From Catenulispora sp. GP43 (GTDB taxonomy: Bacteria > Actinomycetota > Actinomycetes > Streptomycetales > Catenulisporaceae): a stretch of 64,000 bases of DNA. Shown here piece after piece: positions 26,301 through 34,248 of this stretch; position 1 is the first letter of the stretch, and each line of letters opens with the position of its first letter. The notes beneath the pieces are model-generated. The model was not told the origin of the DNA, searched no databases, and worked only from the letters and a program-made list of their open reading frames with translations. Where the stretch lies: positions 55,607 to 119,606 of the forward strand of contig NZ_JBGCCT010000038.1 in assembly GCF_041260665.1 (NCBI RefSeq). The letters are read 5' to 3'. Position numbers and translations under genes: made by a program.

Positions 26301-26975
26301 ATGCCCGACACGAAAGGCCATCTGCTCCCGGTGTACGTGGCCGCCGACGAGTCCGCGTCGATGCGCCCGCACTCCGGCGAGCTCACCGCAGGGTTGGAGG
26401 CGCTGTACTCGGAGCTGCGCATGAACCCGATGGTGGCGGCGAAGGTCCGGCTGGCGGTGCTGGGCTTCGCCGACACCGTGGTCGAGCGCCTGGCGCTGTG
26501 CGACGTGCGCGAACAGCCGGCGATGCCGCCGATGGGCTCGGGGAACACCACCAGCTACCGCAGCGTGTTCCTGGACCTGATGCGGCGGATCCCGAACGAC
26601 GTGGCGGCCTTGAAGCGCCAGAACTACGTCGTGCACCGGCCCGCGGTGTTCTTCTTCAGCGACGGCCTGCCCAACGACGAGGACTGGCAGGGCCCGCTGA
26701 AGCAGCTCACCGACCGCGGCACCACCCCGGTCGCGCCGAACATCATCGCCTGCGGCGTCGGCGGCGCGGACGCCGCGACCATCGCCACGGTGGCCACCGC
26801 GCGCGAGTTCGGCCTGATCGCGGTCCCCGGCGCCGACATCGGGCGGGCGATCGCGAGTTTCTTCACCGCCCTGACCGCCAGCGTCATCCACTCCGGGCAG
26901 ACGCTGGCCGGCGGGAACCCGGAGCTGGCGGTCGACCTGCCCGAGCAGTTCGTGCTCGCGATCGACGTGGTCTGA
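26301..26975 (+). CDS. TerY-like vWA protein
   Basis: A 224-residue stand-alone von Willebrand A protein resembling TerY. Its MIDAS is intact: D16-E-S-A-S20 in LPVYVAADESASM. The second and third metal-contact regions are NTTSYRSVF and FFFSDGLPNDEDW. Length and layout (vWA only, no signal peptide) match cytoplasmic TerY proteins, which act with a PP2C phosphatase and a kinase. It has an AAGGAGG ribosome site 11 nt upstream and is followed after 2 nt by the phosphatase gene. It is probably the metal-dependent scaffold or adaptor of this operon. Confidence 0.88.
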   Translation: MPDTKGHLLPVYVAADESASMRPHSGELTAGLEALYSELRMNPMVAAKVRLAVLGFADTVVERLALCDVREQPAMPPMGSGNTTSYRSVFLDLMRRIPNDVAALKRQNYVVHRPAVFFFSDGLPNDEDWQGPLKQLTDRGTTPVAPNIIACGVGGADAATIATVATAREFGLIAVPGADIGRAIASFFTALTASVIHSGQTLAGGNPELAVDLPEQFVLAIDVV

Positions 26976-26977
26976 GC

Positions 26978-28201
26978 ATGCGGTGGCCATCGGGCACGCG
27001 CCGCAACCAGGACGAGAGCGCCGGTTCCTCGTTGGAGGACCTGCGACAGCGGGAGGCGCGGGAGTTGGAACGGCGCGGCGGGCCCACCGGCACGCGACGG
27101 GATCAGGAGGCCGCGCGGCGCGATCAGGAGGGGGTGCGGCGGGAACACGAGGCGTTGCGGCGCGATCAGGAGGCGGCGGCGCACGCGTGGCTGGCCCCGG
27201 CGTATCAGGACCCTTGGCAGGCCGCGCCGCCGTCGTCGTCGTCACCGTCGCCGTCGCCATCGCCATCGCCATCGCCGCCGCCGCCGCCGGAGCACGCCCC
27301 ACCGGCCGATCTGGCGGCGGCCTGGGAGCCGATCGTCGTCGACCGGGCCACCGCCGAGTTCGAGCCCCGCCCGCCCGGCGTCCCGGTGCGCCGCCACATC
27401 CCCGACACCGTCTTCGACGGCTGGTCCAGCGACTCCTTCACGGTCCGCTCGGCCTCGGTGCGCGGCTACGCCCACCGCTACAACGGCGCGCCCCGCCAGG
27501 ACCACGTCACCGTGTTCTTCCAACGCCGTGGCAACCGCGAGGAGCTGCTGTTCGCCGTCGCCGACGGCGTCTCCAACGCCCGCCACGGCGAACTCGGCGC
27601 GGCGGCCGCCGCCGAGGCCGCGATCGAGGCCCTGCAACAGTTCCTGCTCAGCGGCCGGCCGCTGGACTGGGCCGCCGTCGCCGACGCCGCGGTACGGCAC
27701 ATGGCCAGCGTGACCCGGCGCCACCTGCAGGTCCCCGCGCCCAGCGCCGCGCAGATCAGCGAGCTGCTGGCCACCACGCTGACCATCGGCGCCGTCGGCG
27801 CGCTGCCCGACCGGGCCCGGGTGATCATGACCCGGGTCGGCGACTCCGGCGCGTGGGTGCTCGACGGCGCGCACTACCGGCCGGTCTTCGGCGCCGAGGG
27901 GACACCGGAGGCGGCGGTGGTCTCCTCGGGCGTCACCGCGCTGCCGCAGATCCCGGACCCGATGCCGTTCGCCGCCTTCGACCTGCTGCCGCACCAGGTG
28001 CTGCTGGTCGGCACCGACGGCTTCGGCGACCCGCTGGGCGACGGCACCGGCCAGATCGGGCAGCTGTTCGCCTGGCACCTCGCCGCCCCGCCGCCGCCCC
28101 GGGGACTGGCACACCTGCTCGACTTCTCCCGCGAGACCTTCGACGACGACCGCACCCTGCTGGCCGTCTGGCCGCGCCGGGCGCGGCGGGAGGCACCATG
28201 A
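26978..28201 (+). CDS. PP2C-type Ser/Thr phosphatase with coiled-coil and Pro-rich N-terminus
   Basis: A 407-residue protein. Residues 18-70 are a charged helix with RRDQEA-type repeats, then a Ser/Pro stretch (85-105). The PP2C domain spans about 145-400. Metal-binding landmarks are LLFAVADGVSN (Asp196), TRVGDSGAWVL (288-290), LLVGTDGFGDP (346-348) and DDDRTLLAVW (389-391). All key acidic residues appear to be kept, so it should be an active Mn/Mg phosphatase, likely opposing the kinase encoded next. It overlaps that kinase gene by 4 nt (ATGA) and follows the TerY-like gene by 2 nt. Confidence 0.87.
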   Translation: MRWPSGTRRNQDESAGSSLEDLRQREARELERRGGPTGTRRDQEAARRDQEGVRREHEALRRDQEAAAHAWLAPAYQDPWQAAPPSSSSPSPSPSPSPSPPPPPEHAPPADLAAAWEPIVVDRATAEFEPRPPGVPVRRHIPDTVFDGWSSDSFTVRSASVRGYAHRYNGAPRQDHVTVFFQRRGNREELLFAVADGVSNARHGELGAAAAAEAAIEALQQFLLSGRPLDWAAVADAAVRHMASVTRRHLQVPAPSAAQISELLATTLTIGAVGALPDRARVIMTRVGDSGAWVLDGAHYRPVFGAEGTPEAAVVSSGVTALPQIPDPMPFAAFDLLPHQVLLVGTDGFGDPLGDGTGQIGQLFAWHLAAPPPPRGLAHLLDFSRETFDDDRTLLAVWPRRARREAP

Positions 28202-29880
28202 CCGCGCGCATCGAGCACAGCGCCCTGGACCTGGGCCCGGAGCTGACCCTGAAGAAGGGCGGCCAGGGCCGCATCATCCCGGTCGACCGGCCCCGCGACA
28301 CCGACGGCCACCGGCTGATCTTCAAGCGCTACCGGCCCGAGTGGCTGGACCGGCTCGACGAGCGGGCCCTGGACGCGCTCGGCGACCTGCCGGCGCACGC
28401 CGGACCGGACGCGCTGTGGCTGCGCGAGCGGACCGCCTGGCCCCAAGCGCTGATCACCGAGGGCGGCCGCGTCATCGGCTTCCTGATGCGCGAGATCCCG
28501 GCCGAGTTCTCCTTCTCCCACCTGAGCCCCTCGGGCGTGACCCAGACGACCGCCGAGTACGCGTTCCTGCTCAACGAGGACCGCTATCTGCAGGACATCG
28601 GCCTGATGGTCTCCGACCGGGACCGCCTGAAGCTGCTGGCCGACATCGCCGACTCGCTGGTCCGCCTGCACCGGCTCGGAGCCCGCGTCGGCGACTTCTC
28701 GCCGAAGAACATGCTCTTCTCCCTGCCCACGCACCGCACCTTCTACCTGGACTGCGACTCGATGCGGCTGCACGGCGCGGACGTACTGCCGCAGGCCCAC
28801 ACCCCCGACTGGGACCTGCCGCCCGGCGAGGAACCGGCCACCCCTGCCGCCGACACGCTGAAGTTCGGACTACTGGCGATCCGGCTGTTCGCCCGCGACC
28901 AGTCCTCACGCGATCCGTCCCGGCTGGGGCGAGTGGCGCCGCGGTTGGAAAATCTGGCGCGCGCCAGCCAGAGCACGGATCCGGCCAGGCGCGGCACGCC
29001 GGAGGACTGGATCCCCGAGCTGCGGGCCGCCGCAGCGGCGGCCGACCCGAACCCGCCGACGGCGACCATCCACGTGCCGGCGCCGCCGTTGGGCGCGCCG
29101 GCGGGACCGTTCGGACGGTACGGAGCGCCGGGCGCGGCCGGCCCGCACCACGCCGCCCAGCCCACGCCGCCGCGCAACCGCTCCGGCGTGCTCGTCGCGC
29201 TCGGCGGGCTGCTGACGGCCGGCGTCGTCGCGGTCGGCGTGGCCGTCGCCAACGGCTCGTTCCACGACGTGGCCGGTTCCAGCGGGACCACGAGCTCGCT
29301 CAGCGTCTCGCAGGACGACAACGGAGTCCCCACCAATGCCGGGGGCTCGGCGAGCACGGACCCGAACGGCGGCGACACCGCGACGACCGATACCGGTGGC
29401 GACACCGACACCCCGTCTCCGACTCCGACGCCGCCGCCGTCACCGCCTGCGACCACCGCCGTCGGCTTGGTGCAGATCGACCCCTCGCTCGTCGGCGATC
29501 CGCGCTCAGTCCAGGTCGCGACGCTGTTCGACTCCTACTTCTCCGACATCACCACGAAGAACTTCGACGCGGTCTTCGCCCTGTACGACCCGAGCGGCGA
29601 CCTCAACACCAACGACCAGCAGCAGCGCGACTCCTTCGAGCAGGCCGACAAGACCAGCACCGACGACAACGCGACGCTGACCGCGCTGAGCCCGGCCGGC
29701 CCGGGCGCCGCCACCACCGCCGACGTCACCTTCCGCAGCCAGCAGGCGGCCGGCTACGGGCCCGGCAACGATCCGAATCAGACCTGCACCATGTGGAGCC
29801 TGACGTACACCCTCACCTACACCTCGGACGACAAGTATCTGATCAAGTCGGCGACCGGGACGCCCTCGGCGTGCTCATAG
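28198..29880 (+). CDS. Membrane-anchored protein kinase-like protein of a TerY-P triad
   Basis: A 560-residue protein. Residues about 10-280 form a protein-kinase-like domain: glycine-rich KKGGQGRIIPV, Lys43 in IFKRY, catalytic loop GDFSPKNMLF (Asp166, Asn171) and metal motif LDCD (Asp185) in place of DFG. These changes match the kinase of TerY-linked triads rather than a Hanks kinase. A Pro/Gly linker leads to one transmembrane helix (329-351). After it come a Thr/Ser/Asp/Pro-rich linker and an extracytoplasmic domain of about 120 residues (FDSYFSDITTKNFDAVFALYDPSG), NTF2-like in appearance. Start ATG 28198 overlaps the PP2C stop. It is the last gene of the operon and converges with a monooxygenase gene. 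Confidence 0.82.
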   Translation: MTARIEHSALDLGPELTLKKGGQGRIIPVDRPRDTDGHRLIFKRYRPEWLDRLDERALDALGDLPAHAGPDALWLRERTAWPQALITEGGRVIGFLMREIPAEFSFSHLSPSGVTQTTAEYAFLLNEDRYLQDIGLMVSDRDRLKLLADIADSLVRLHRLGARVGDFSPKNMLFSLPTHRTFYLDCDSMRLHGADVLPQAHTPDWDLPPGEEPATPAADTLKFGLLAIRLFARDQSSRDPSRLGRVAPRLENLARASQSTDPARRGTPEDWIPELRAAAAAADPNPPTATIHVPAPPLGAPAGPFGRYGAPGAAGPHHAAQPTPPRNRSGVLVALGGLLTAGVVAVGVAVANGSFHDVAGSSGTTSSLSVSQDDNGVPTNAGGSASTDPNGGDTATTDTGGDTDTPSPTPTPPPSPPATTAVGLVQIDPSLVGDPRSVQVATLFDSYFSDITTKNFDAVFALYDPSGDLNTNDQQQRDSFEQADKTSTDDNATLTALSPAGPGAATTADVTFRSQQAAGYGPGNDPNQTCTMWSLTYTLTYTSDDKYLIKSATGTPSACS

Positions 29881-29902
29881 CGCCTGCTCAGGACGCCTGC
29901 TC
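29877..29902. repeat. 13-bp tandem repeat between converging stop codons
   Basis: ATAGCGCCTGCTC (29877-29889) and AGGACGCCTGCTC (29890-29902) share CGCCTGCTC. The kinase stop lies in the first copy and the monooxygenase stop straddles the junction. Confidence 0.55.
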
Positions 29903-31072
29903 GGCTCCGGTCATCATGGCGACCCAGCTGTGCGGGGCGTCGGCGCCGAGCATGAGGTCGTAGACGTCCTCGTGGCCCGATTCGGTACCTGATTCGGTAC
30001 CTGATTCGTTGCCTGCACGGTGGAACAGCGCCTGTTCGTAGCTCGCGAGCGCACTCTCGACGTCTTCGGGATGCGCGGCGATGGCGCGGCCGAGTTCGGC
30101 GCCGTCCTGCATGGCGGTGTTCGCGCCCTCGCCGTTCGGGGGCGCGAGATGCGCGGCGTCGCCGATCAGGGTCACGCCGGGCACGCGGGCCCAGCGGTGG
30201 CCCGGCGGCAGTGTGTGCAGGAGACGGACGACCGGTGCGGTGTCGGCGGCGGTGATCAACGCGGTGAGCTCCGGCGCCCAGCCGTCGAACTCGGCGAGCA
30301 GCCGCGCCGATATCGCGGAGCCGTCCGCCGTGTCAGTGCCTGGCCTGTCGATGTCTGCCGTGTCGATGTCGGCGAGCCAGTCGCGAGGGGCTTGGATCTG
30401 CACATACGCATGCAGCGTGCCGCCGCGCTCCCGATGAGCCAGAAAACCCTTGCCCGGCGCGAGCGCGAACAACGATCCGGTGCCGACCGTCGCGGCGGTG
30501 GCCGGATGCCGGGTGTCGGCGTCGAGCAGGAAGTACTCGACGGAGGTGTAGCCGACGTACTGCGGTACGGCCGTGGACAGCAGCGGACGGACCCGCGACC
30601 ATGCCCCGTCCGCGCCGACCAACACGCTTGTCAGTGCCCTGTCACCGTCGGCAAAACACAGCTCATAACGGCCCTCGCCGACCGCCTGCACACCGGTGAC
30701 CTTGCTGCCCCAGCACACAGTGCCCTCCGGCAACGAGTCCAGCAGCATCTGACGCAGCTCGCCGCGCGAGACCTCGGGGCGCTGGCCGGTGCCGTCGTCC
30801 GGCAGGTCGAGCAGCACGGTTCCGGCCCGGTCCAAGACCCGGTAGGACTCACGGCCGGGCAGGACCAGATCGCGGAACTCCTCGATCAAGCCGGCCGCCT
30901 CCAGCGCCGGCTGGCCGTTCCAGGGATGGATGTCCAGCAGGCCGCCCTGGGTGCGCGCCGACGCCGAGTCCTCGGCCTCGTGGACGGTGACCGGGATGCC
31001 GTGCACGTGCAGGACCCGGGCCAGGACGAGGCCGCCGAGGCCGGCCCCGACGATGGTGATCGGTGTGGTCAT
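29888..31072 (-). CDS. FAD-dependent monooxygenase (TetX/PHBH-like)
   Basis: A 394-residue class A flavoprotein monooxygenase. The dinucleotide motif is TIVGAGLGGLVLARVLHVHG at residue 5, the second FAD contact is LVGADGAWSRVRPLL near 155, and the third is TLIGDAAHLAPPNGEGANTAMQDG near 290. This order and the PPxGxGxN segment match the group that holds TetX and para-hydroxybenzoate hydroxylase relatives. ATG 31072 has a GGAGGAGC ribosome site. Near the C-terminus a 12-bp DNA repeat encodes ESGT units. It is divergent from a TetR gene with two matching operators between them, so it is probably an inducible hydroxylase or drug-modifying enzyme. Confidence 0.9.
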   Translation of the reverse strand: MTTPITIVGAGLGGLVLARVLHVHGIPVTVHEAEDSASARTQGGLLDIHPWNGQPALEAAGLIEEFRDLVLPGRESYRVLDRAGTVLLDLPDDGTGQRPEVSRGELRQMLLDSLPEGTVCWGSKVTGVQAVGEGRYELCFADGDRALTSVLVGADGAWSRVRPLLSTAVPQYVGYTSVEYFLLDADTRHPATAATVGTGSLFALAPGKGFLAHRERGGTLHAYVQIQAPRDWLADIDTADIDRPGTDTADGSAISARLLAEFDGWAPELTALITAADTAPVVRLLHTLPPGHRWARVPGVTLIGDAAHLAPPNGEGANTAMQDGAELGRAIAAHPEDVESALASYEQALFHRAGNESGTESGTESGHEDVYDLMLGADAPHSWVAMMTGAEQAS

Positions 31073-31090
31073 GATGCTCCTCCGCAACAG

Positions 31091-31141
31091 TTTGGATCGT
31101 CGCTCCAAAAACGCTAGCACGACTTTGGAGCGGCGATCCAT
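31091..31141. promoter_or_regulatory. Paired TetR operators between monooxygenase and TetR
   Basis: TTTGGATCGTCGCTCCAAA (31091-31109) and TTTGGAGCGGCGATCCAT (31124-31141) share TTTGGA-N7-TCCA, and each is close to the inverse complement of the other. They lie in the 87-nt gap between divergent genes, so one repressor can shut both promoters. Confidence 0.82.
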
Positions 31142-31159
31142 CCATGGCACAATGAGCCC

Positions 31160-31840
31160 ATGGCGACCAAACCCCGGCGAGCGCCGCGACGTACCGAGGC
31201 GCTGTCCCGAGCCGTGATCGTGGACGCCGCGACCGAGATCCTGGACACCGAGGGCGAGGAGGCTCTGACCCTGCGGGCACTGACTGTGCGCCTGTCCACC
31301 GGCTACGGTGCGATCTACCACCACGTCACTGACCGGGACGACCTGCTCGCGGCGGCCGCCGACCACGTCATCGCCGACCTGCTGGACAACCTCTCCGCCG
31401 ACGCCGGAGCCCGGCCGGCGCTGCGCGCGCTCGCGCTCGGCCTGTTCGACGCGATCGACGCCCGCCCCTGGGTCGGCGCGCAGCTCAGCCGTGCACCCTG
31501 GCAGCCGGCGCTGCTGGACGTCTACGAGAGCATCAGCACGCACTTGAAGGCGCTCGGCGTCCCCGAATCAGGGGTCTCCGATTGCGCGGGCGTGCTGGTG
31601 AACTACATCCTCGGCGTCGCGGGGCAGAACGCTGCCAACGCCCGCGCACTGGCCGCCGGCAAGATGGACCGCGACGCGTTCCTGGCCTCGGTCGCCGAAC
31701 GATGGGACCAGCTCGACCCGGCCAGGTACCCGTCGGTGTTCAGGGCCCGCACGCATCTGGTTGAACACGACGACCGCGAGCAGTTCGCCGCCGGGGTCGA
31801 CCTGATCCTCGCCGGCATCGAGGCCGTCCACGGCGGCTAG
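31160..31840 (+). CDS. TetR family transcriptional regulator
   Basis: A 226-residue regulator. The HTH is AVIVDAATEILDTEGEEALTLRALTVRLSTGYGAIYHHVTDRDDLL, about residues 18-64. The C-terminal region is the helical ligand domain typical of TetR members that govern flavoenzymes or efflux. It is divergent from the FAD monooxygenase across two TTTGGA-N7-TCCA sites. Its 3' end overlaps the end of the decayed transporter gene on the other strand by 4 nt. It likely represses the monooxygenase and itself; the inducer may be the enzyme's substrate. Confidence 0.9.
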   Translation: MATKPRRAPRRTEALSRAVIVDAATEILDTEGEEALTLRALTVRLSTGYGAIYHHVTDRDDLLAAAADHVIADLLDNLSADAGARPALRALALGLFDAIDARPWVGAQLSRAPWQPALLDVYESISTHLKALGVPESGVSDCAGVLVNYILGVAGQNAANARALAAGKMDRDAFLASVAERWDQLDPARYPSVFRARTHLVEHDDREQFAAGVDLILAGIEAVHGG

Positions 31841-32909
31841 AACGCGTGGCCGGCCGGTACGAGCTCGGCATCATCCTCCACGGCGGCACTTTCGGCATCC
31901 CGGAGGGCCTGGGTGCTCACTCGGGAAGCAAGCAGGAATGCTGCGGCGACGAGGCCGACCGCCGAGGCGATGAACGGGGTGCGGATCCCGAGGGTACCGC
32001 CGGTCAGCGCGCCGAGCGGGACGACGCCGAGGACGACCAGCCGGTAGGCGGCCGTCACCCGGCCCAGGAGTCCGTCGGGCACCACTGCCTGGCGCAGAGT
32101 ACTGACGACGATCCGGCACCGCGATGAACAGGCCGTAGCGCGACGCGGGCGCGTGGTACGGGCCGGTGATCAGCAGGACGAGCAGGGCGCCGGTCGCGGA
32201 GCTGAAGAAGTTGACGGCCGCCGAGATGAACGCGACGCGGCGCAGCAGATCGTGCTGCCAGAAGTGGGACCAGCCCGAGCGGATGTCCTGGGTGATGGCG
32301 GTCGGCGTCGAGTGGCGACGGTGCAGTTCCTCCGTAGTAGGACGCAGCGCCGGAAGCAGCATGGCGGCCAGGCCGCGAGCGCGAAGCCGGCGGCACCGGC
32401 GTAGAAGGCCGCTGACGCCGCCAGGGCGAACAGCGCCGCTCCGGCCGGCGGGCCGACGAAGGTGTGGATGACGGACTGCGTGGCGAACGGGCAGCCGTTG
32501 GACCGCTCGAGCCGTTCGCGGGGGACCAGGCGCGGCGGGATGGTGAGCGCGGCGTTGTCGACCATCGTCTCGGCGCAACCGGCCAGGAACACTGCGGCGT
32601 ACAGCAGCGCGACGTGGTGCCAGCCGTTGGCCAGCGTCAGCGCGAGCAGGGCGAAGCCGGCGGCCCGAAGCCAGTTGCCGGCGGTGAGGACCCGGCGCCG
32701 ATCCATCCGGTCGGCCAGGACGCCGGCCGGCACCTGGCGATCAGCCAGGGCAGGAACTGCACCACGGTCATGCCCGACACCACCAGCGGGTCGCGGGTCA
32801 GGGTGGCGATGAGCAGGGGCGCCGCGGACTGCAGGAGTCCGTCGGCGAGGTTCGAGGACGCCTGGGACGCCAACAGCGCGGCGAACGGTCTGCGAGCGGG
32901 CGCGGGCAT
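31837..32909 (-). pseudogene. Frameshifted and deleted MFS transporter
   Basis: Four minus-strand segments in different frames read as one MFS exporter of the MFS_3 (EntS-like) type. From ATG 32909: PFAALLASQASSNLADGLLQ to PWLIA; then a shift near 32735 into PAGVLADRMDRRRVLTAGN (the loop 2-3 motif); a shift near 32365 into LAAMLLPALRPTTEELHRR and the helix FISAAVNFFSSATGALLVLL; and a third change near 32110 into DGLLGRVTAAYRLVVLGVVPLGALTGG. At the third junction about 60 residues of the usual helix 8-9 region are also missing, so a single sequencing error cannot explain it. It was probably an exporter linked to the neighbouring TetR or monooxygenase. Confidence 0.85.
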
Positions 32910-32960
32910 GGTCGGTACTCCCCCGGGTGGCACTGGCGAGAGCGGGGCACCAGCCTTCGC

Positions 32961-33173
32961 ATGCCCCGCGACCGCATCGTGCGCGGACTGGTGGACTTCA
33001 CCCACCGCGCCGACCTCGACCGACTCCACCAGTGCGAAGACGTCAAGTGCGGCTGGGTGTACCTCGACACCTCACCGCGCCGGAACCGACGCTGGTGCGA
33101 CACGAAGGATTGTGGCGACCGCAACCGTGCGCGCGCCTTCTATGCCCGGCAGAAGGCGAAGAGTTCGGCCTAG
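32961..33173 (+). pseudogene. Truncated CGNR zinc-finger protein
   Basis: A 70-residue C-terminal piece of a CGNR-type regulator: HQCEDVKCGWVYLDTS then NRRWCDTKDCGDRNRARAFYAR. All four zinc-binding cysteines are present, though the signature CGNR reads CGDR. Family members are usually about 180-200 residues with an N-terminal ABATE domain, which is absent here; the frame continues upstream only as non-matching sequence. It is divergent from the decayed transporter, and its stop codon starts a tandem repeat. It is most likely a gene remnant, although a stand-alone zinc ribbon cannot be excluded. Confidence 0.65.
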
Positions 33174-33206
33174 AGGTAGGACTAGAGGTAGGACTAGGAA
33201 CTCGAC
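33171..33206 (+). repeat. 12-bp tandem repeat starting at a stop codon
   Basis: TAGAGGTAGGAC at 33171-33182 is repeated exactly at 33183-33194, and a diverged unit follows. The first TAG is the stop codon of the CGNR remnant. Confidence 0.8.
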
Positions 33207-33228
33207 CCAGGACTCGAACTCGAACTGG

Positions 33229-33288
33229 TCCTAGCCCTAGCCCTAGCCCTAGCCCTAGCCCTAGCCCTAGCCCTAGCCCTAGCCCTAG
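33229..33288. repeat. (CCCTAG)n hexamer array
   Basis: Ten hexamer units, the last nine exactly CCCTAG, run from 33229 to 33288. Read on the minus strand it begins with the TAG stop of the quinone oxidoreductase gene and continues TAG GGC TAG GGC, so every second codon is a stop in that frame. CTAG is normally rare in high-GC actinobacterial DNA. Confidence 0.95.
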
Positions 33289-34178
33289 ATCAGGATCACG
33301 CGCCGGCCGCGCGTGTGCCCGGCCTGGCTGTCGATGTGCGCCTTCGCGGCCTCGGCCAGCGGGTAGGACTTGTCGACCGGGATGTGCAGTTTCCGTTGCG
33401 CTATCAGGGATGCGGCCTCGGTCAGTGCGTCCGTGACGCTTCCAGCCGTGCCCGAGAACCGGACGCCGAACTCCGGCGCGCCCAGGTCCGCGATCGAGAC
33501 GACCTTGTCCGCGTCCCCCGTCAGTTCTACGAGTTCGCCGATCACGCCGGAGCCGGCCAGGTCGAGCGCCGCGTCGACCTCGCCGAGCCCGCGTACCCTG
33601 TCGACCCAGCCGGGGCCGTAGGTGGTGGCCAGGGCGCCGAGGCTGCGCAGGTAGTCCTGGTTCGCCGCGCCGGCCGTGCCGATCACGGTGATGCCGCGCT
33701 CGCGGGCCACCTGCAGCACCGCGGATCCCACGCCGCCGGCGGCACCGCTGACCAGCAGCGTCTGTCCCGGCCGTACGCCGACCTGGCCAATGATGCGCAG
33801 CGCGGTCTCGACCACCGAGGGATATCCGGCGGCTTCCTCGAACGACAGGCCCTCGGGCATACGGGCCCAGGCCGTGAGCACGGCGAACTCCGCGTAGGTG
33901 TCCACACCCTCGCCGAACACGTGGTCACCGACATCGAACCCTGCGACACCCTCCCCGATCTCGTCCACGACCCCGGACGCGTCCAGTCCCACCCCGGAGG
34001 GCAGCCGCAGCGGATGCGCGCTCAACTTCTGGCCTTCACGGATCCTCCAGTCGACGGGGTTCACACCGGCGGCCCGTACCGCGATGCGCACCTGGCCGGG
34101 GCCCGCGTGGGGCTCCTCGGCGTCGATGAGGTGCAGGACGTCCGGGCCGCCGAACTCGGCGAAGCTCACTTTCTTCAT
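33285..34178 (-). CDS. NADP-dependent quinone oxidoreductase-like MDR protein
   Basis: A 297-residue medium-chain dehydrogenase/reductase of the zinc-independent type. The GroES-like N-terminal domain includes VRIAVRAAGVNPVDWRIREGQ and GLDASGVVDEIGEGVAGFDVGDHVFG. The Rossmann motif is LLVSGAAGGVGSAVLQVARERG near residue 140. It lacks the zinc-binding residues of alcohol dehydrogenases. ATG 34178 faces a TetR gene across a 19-bp perfect palindrome, so expression is likely induced by an electrophile or quinone. Its stop codon lies in a CCCTAG array that separates it from a convergent gene remnant. Confidence 0.9.
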   Translation of the reverse strand: MKKVSFAEFGGPDVLHLIDAEEPHAGPGQVRIAVRAAGVNPVDWRIREGQKLSAHPLRLPSGVGLDASGVVDEIGEGVAGFDVGDHVFGEGVDTYAEFAVLTAWARMPEGLSFEEAAGYPSVVETALRIIGQVGVRPGQTLLVSGAAGGVGSAVLQVARERGITVIGTAGAANQDYLRSLGALATTYGPGWVDRVRGLGEVDAALDLAGSGVIGELVELTGDADKVVSIADLGAPEFGVRFSGTAGSVTDALTEAASLIAQRKLHIPVDKSYPLAEAAKAHIDSQAGHTRGRRVILI

Positions 34179-34190
34179 GCCGCAGACCGT

Positions 34191-34209
34191 AACACTAACG
34201 GTTAGTGTT
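34191..34209. promoter_or_regulatory. 19-bp perfect TetR-type palindrome
   Basis: AACACTAAC-G-GTTAGTGTT (34191-34209) is perfectly symmetric and lies 12 nt before the start of the oxidoreductase gene. A possible promoter for the TetR gene follows (TTGAAA 34210-34215 with GATAGT 34235-34240, 19-nt spacing). This is the expected operator for the adjacent TetR protein on both genes. Confidence 0.88.
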
Positions 34210-34248
34210 TTGAAACCGTTGTGATTTCACACCTGATAGTGTGACGCC

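Noticed and set aside
32464..33234. Plus-strand frame across the decayed transporter and CGNR remnant
   Set aside because: It has no domain, is antisense to recognisable MFS sequence, and reads the CGNR remnant in the wrong frame.
33229..33288. CCCTAG array as a telomere-like sequence or chromosome end
   Set aside because: It resembles eukaryotic CCCTAA repeats only by form. Actinobacterial linear ends use palindromes with terminal proteins, and genes continue on both sides here.
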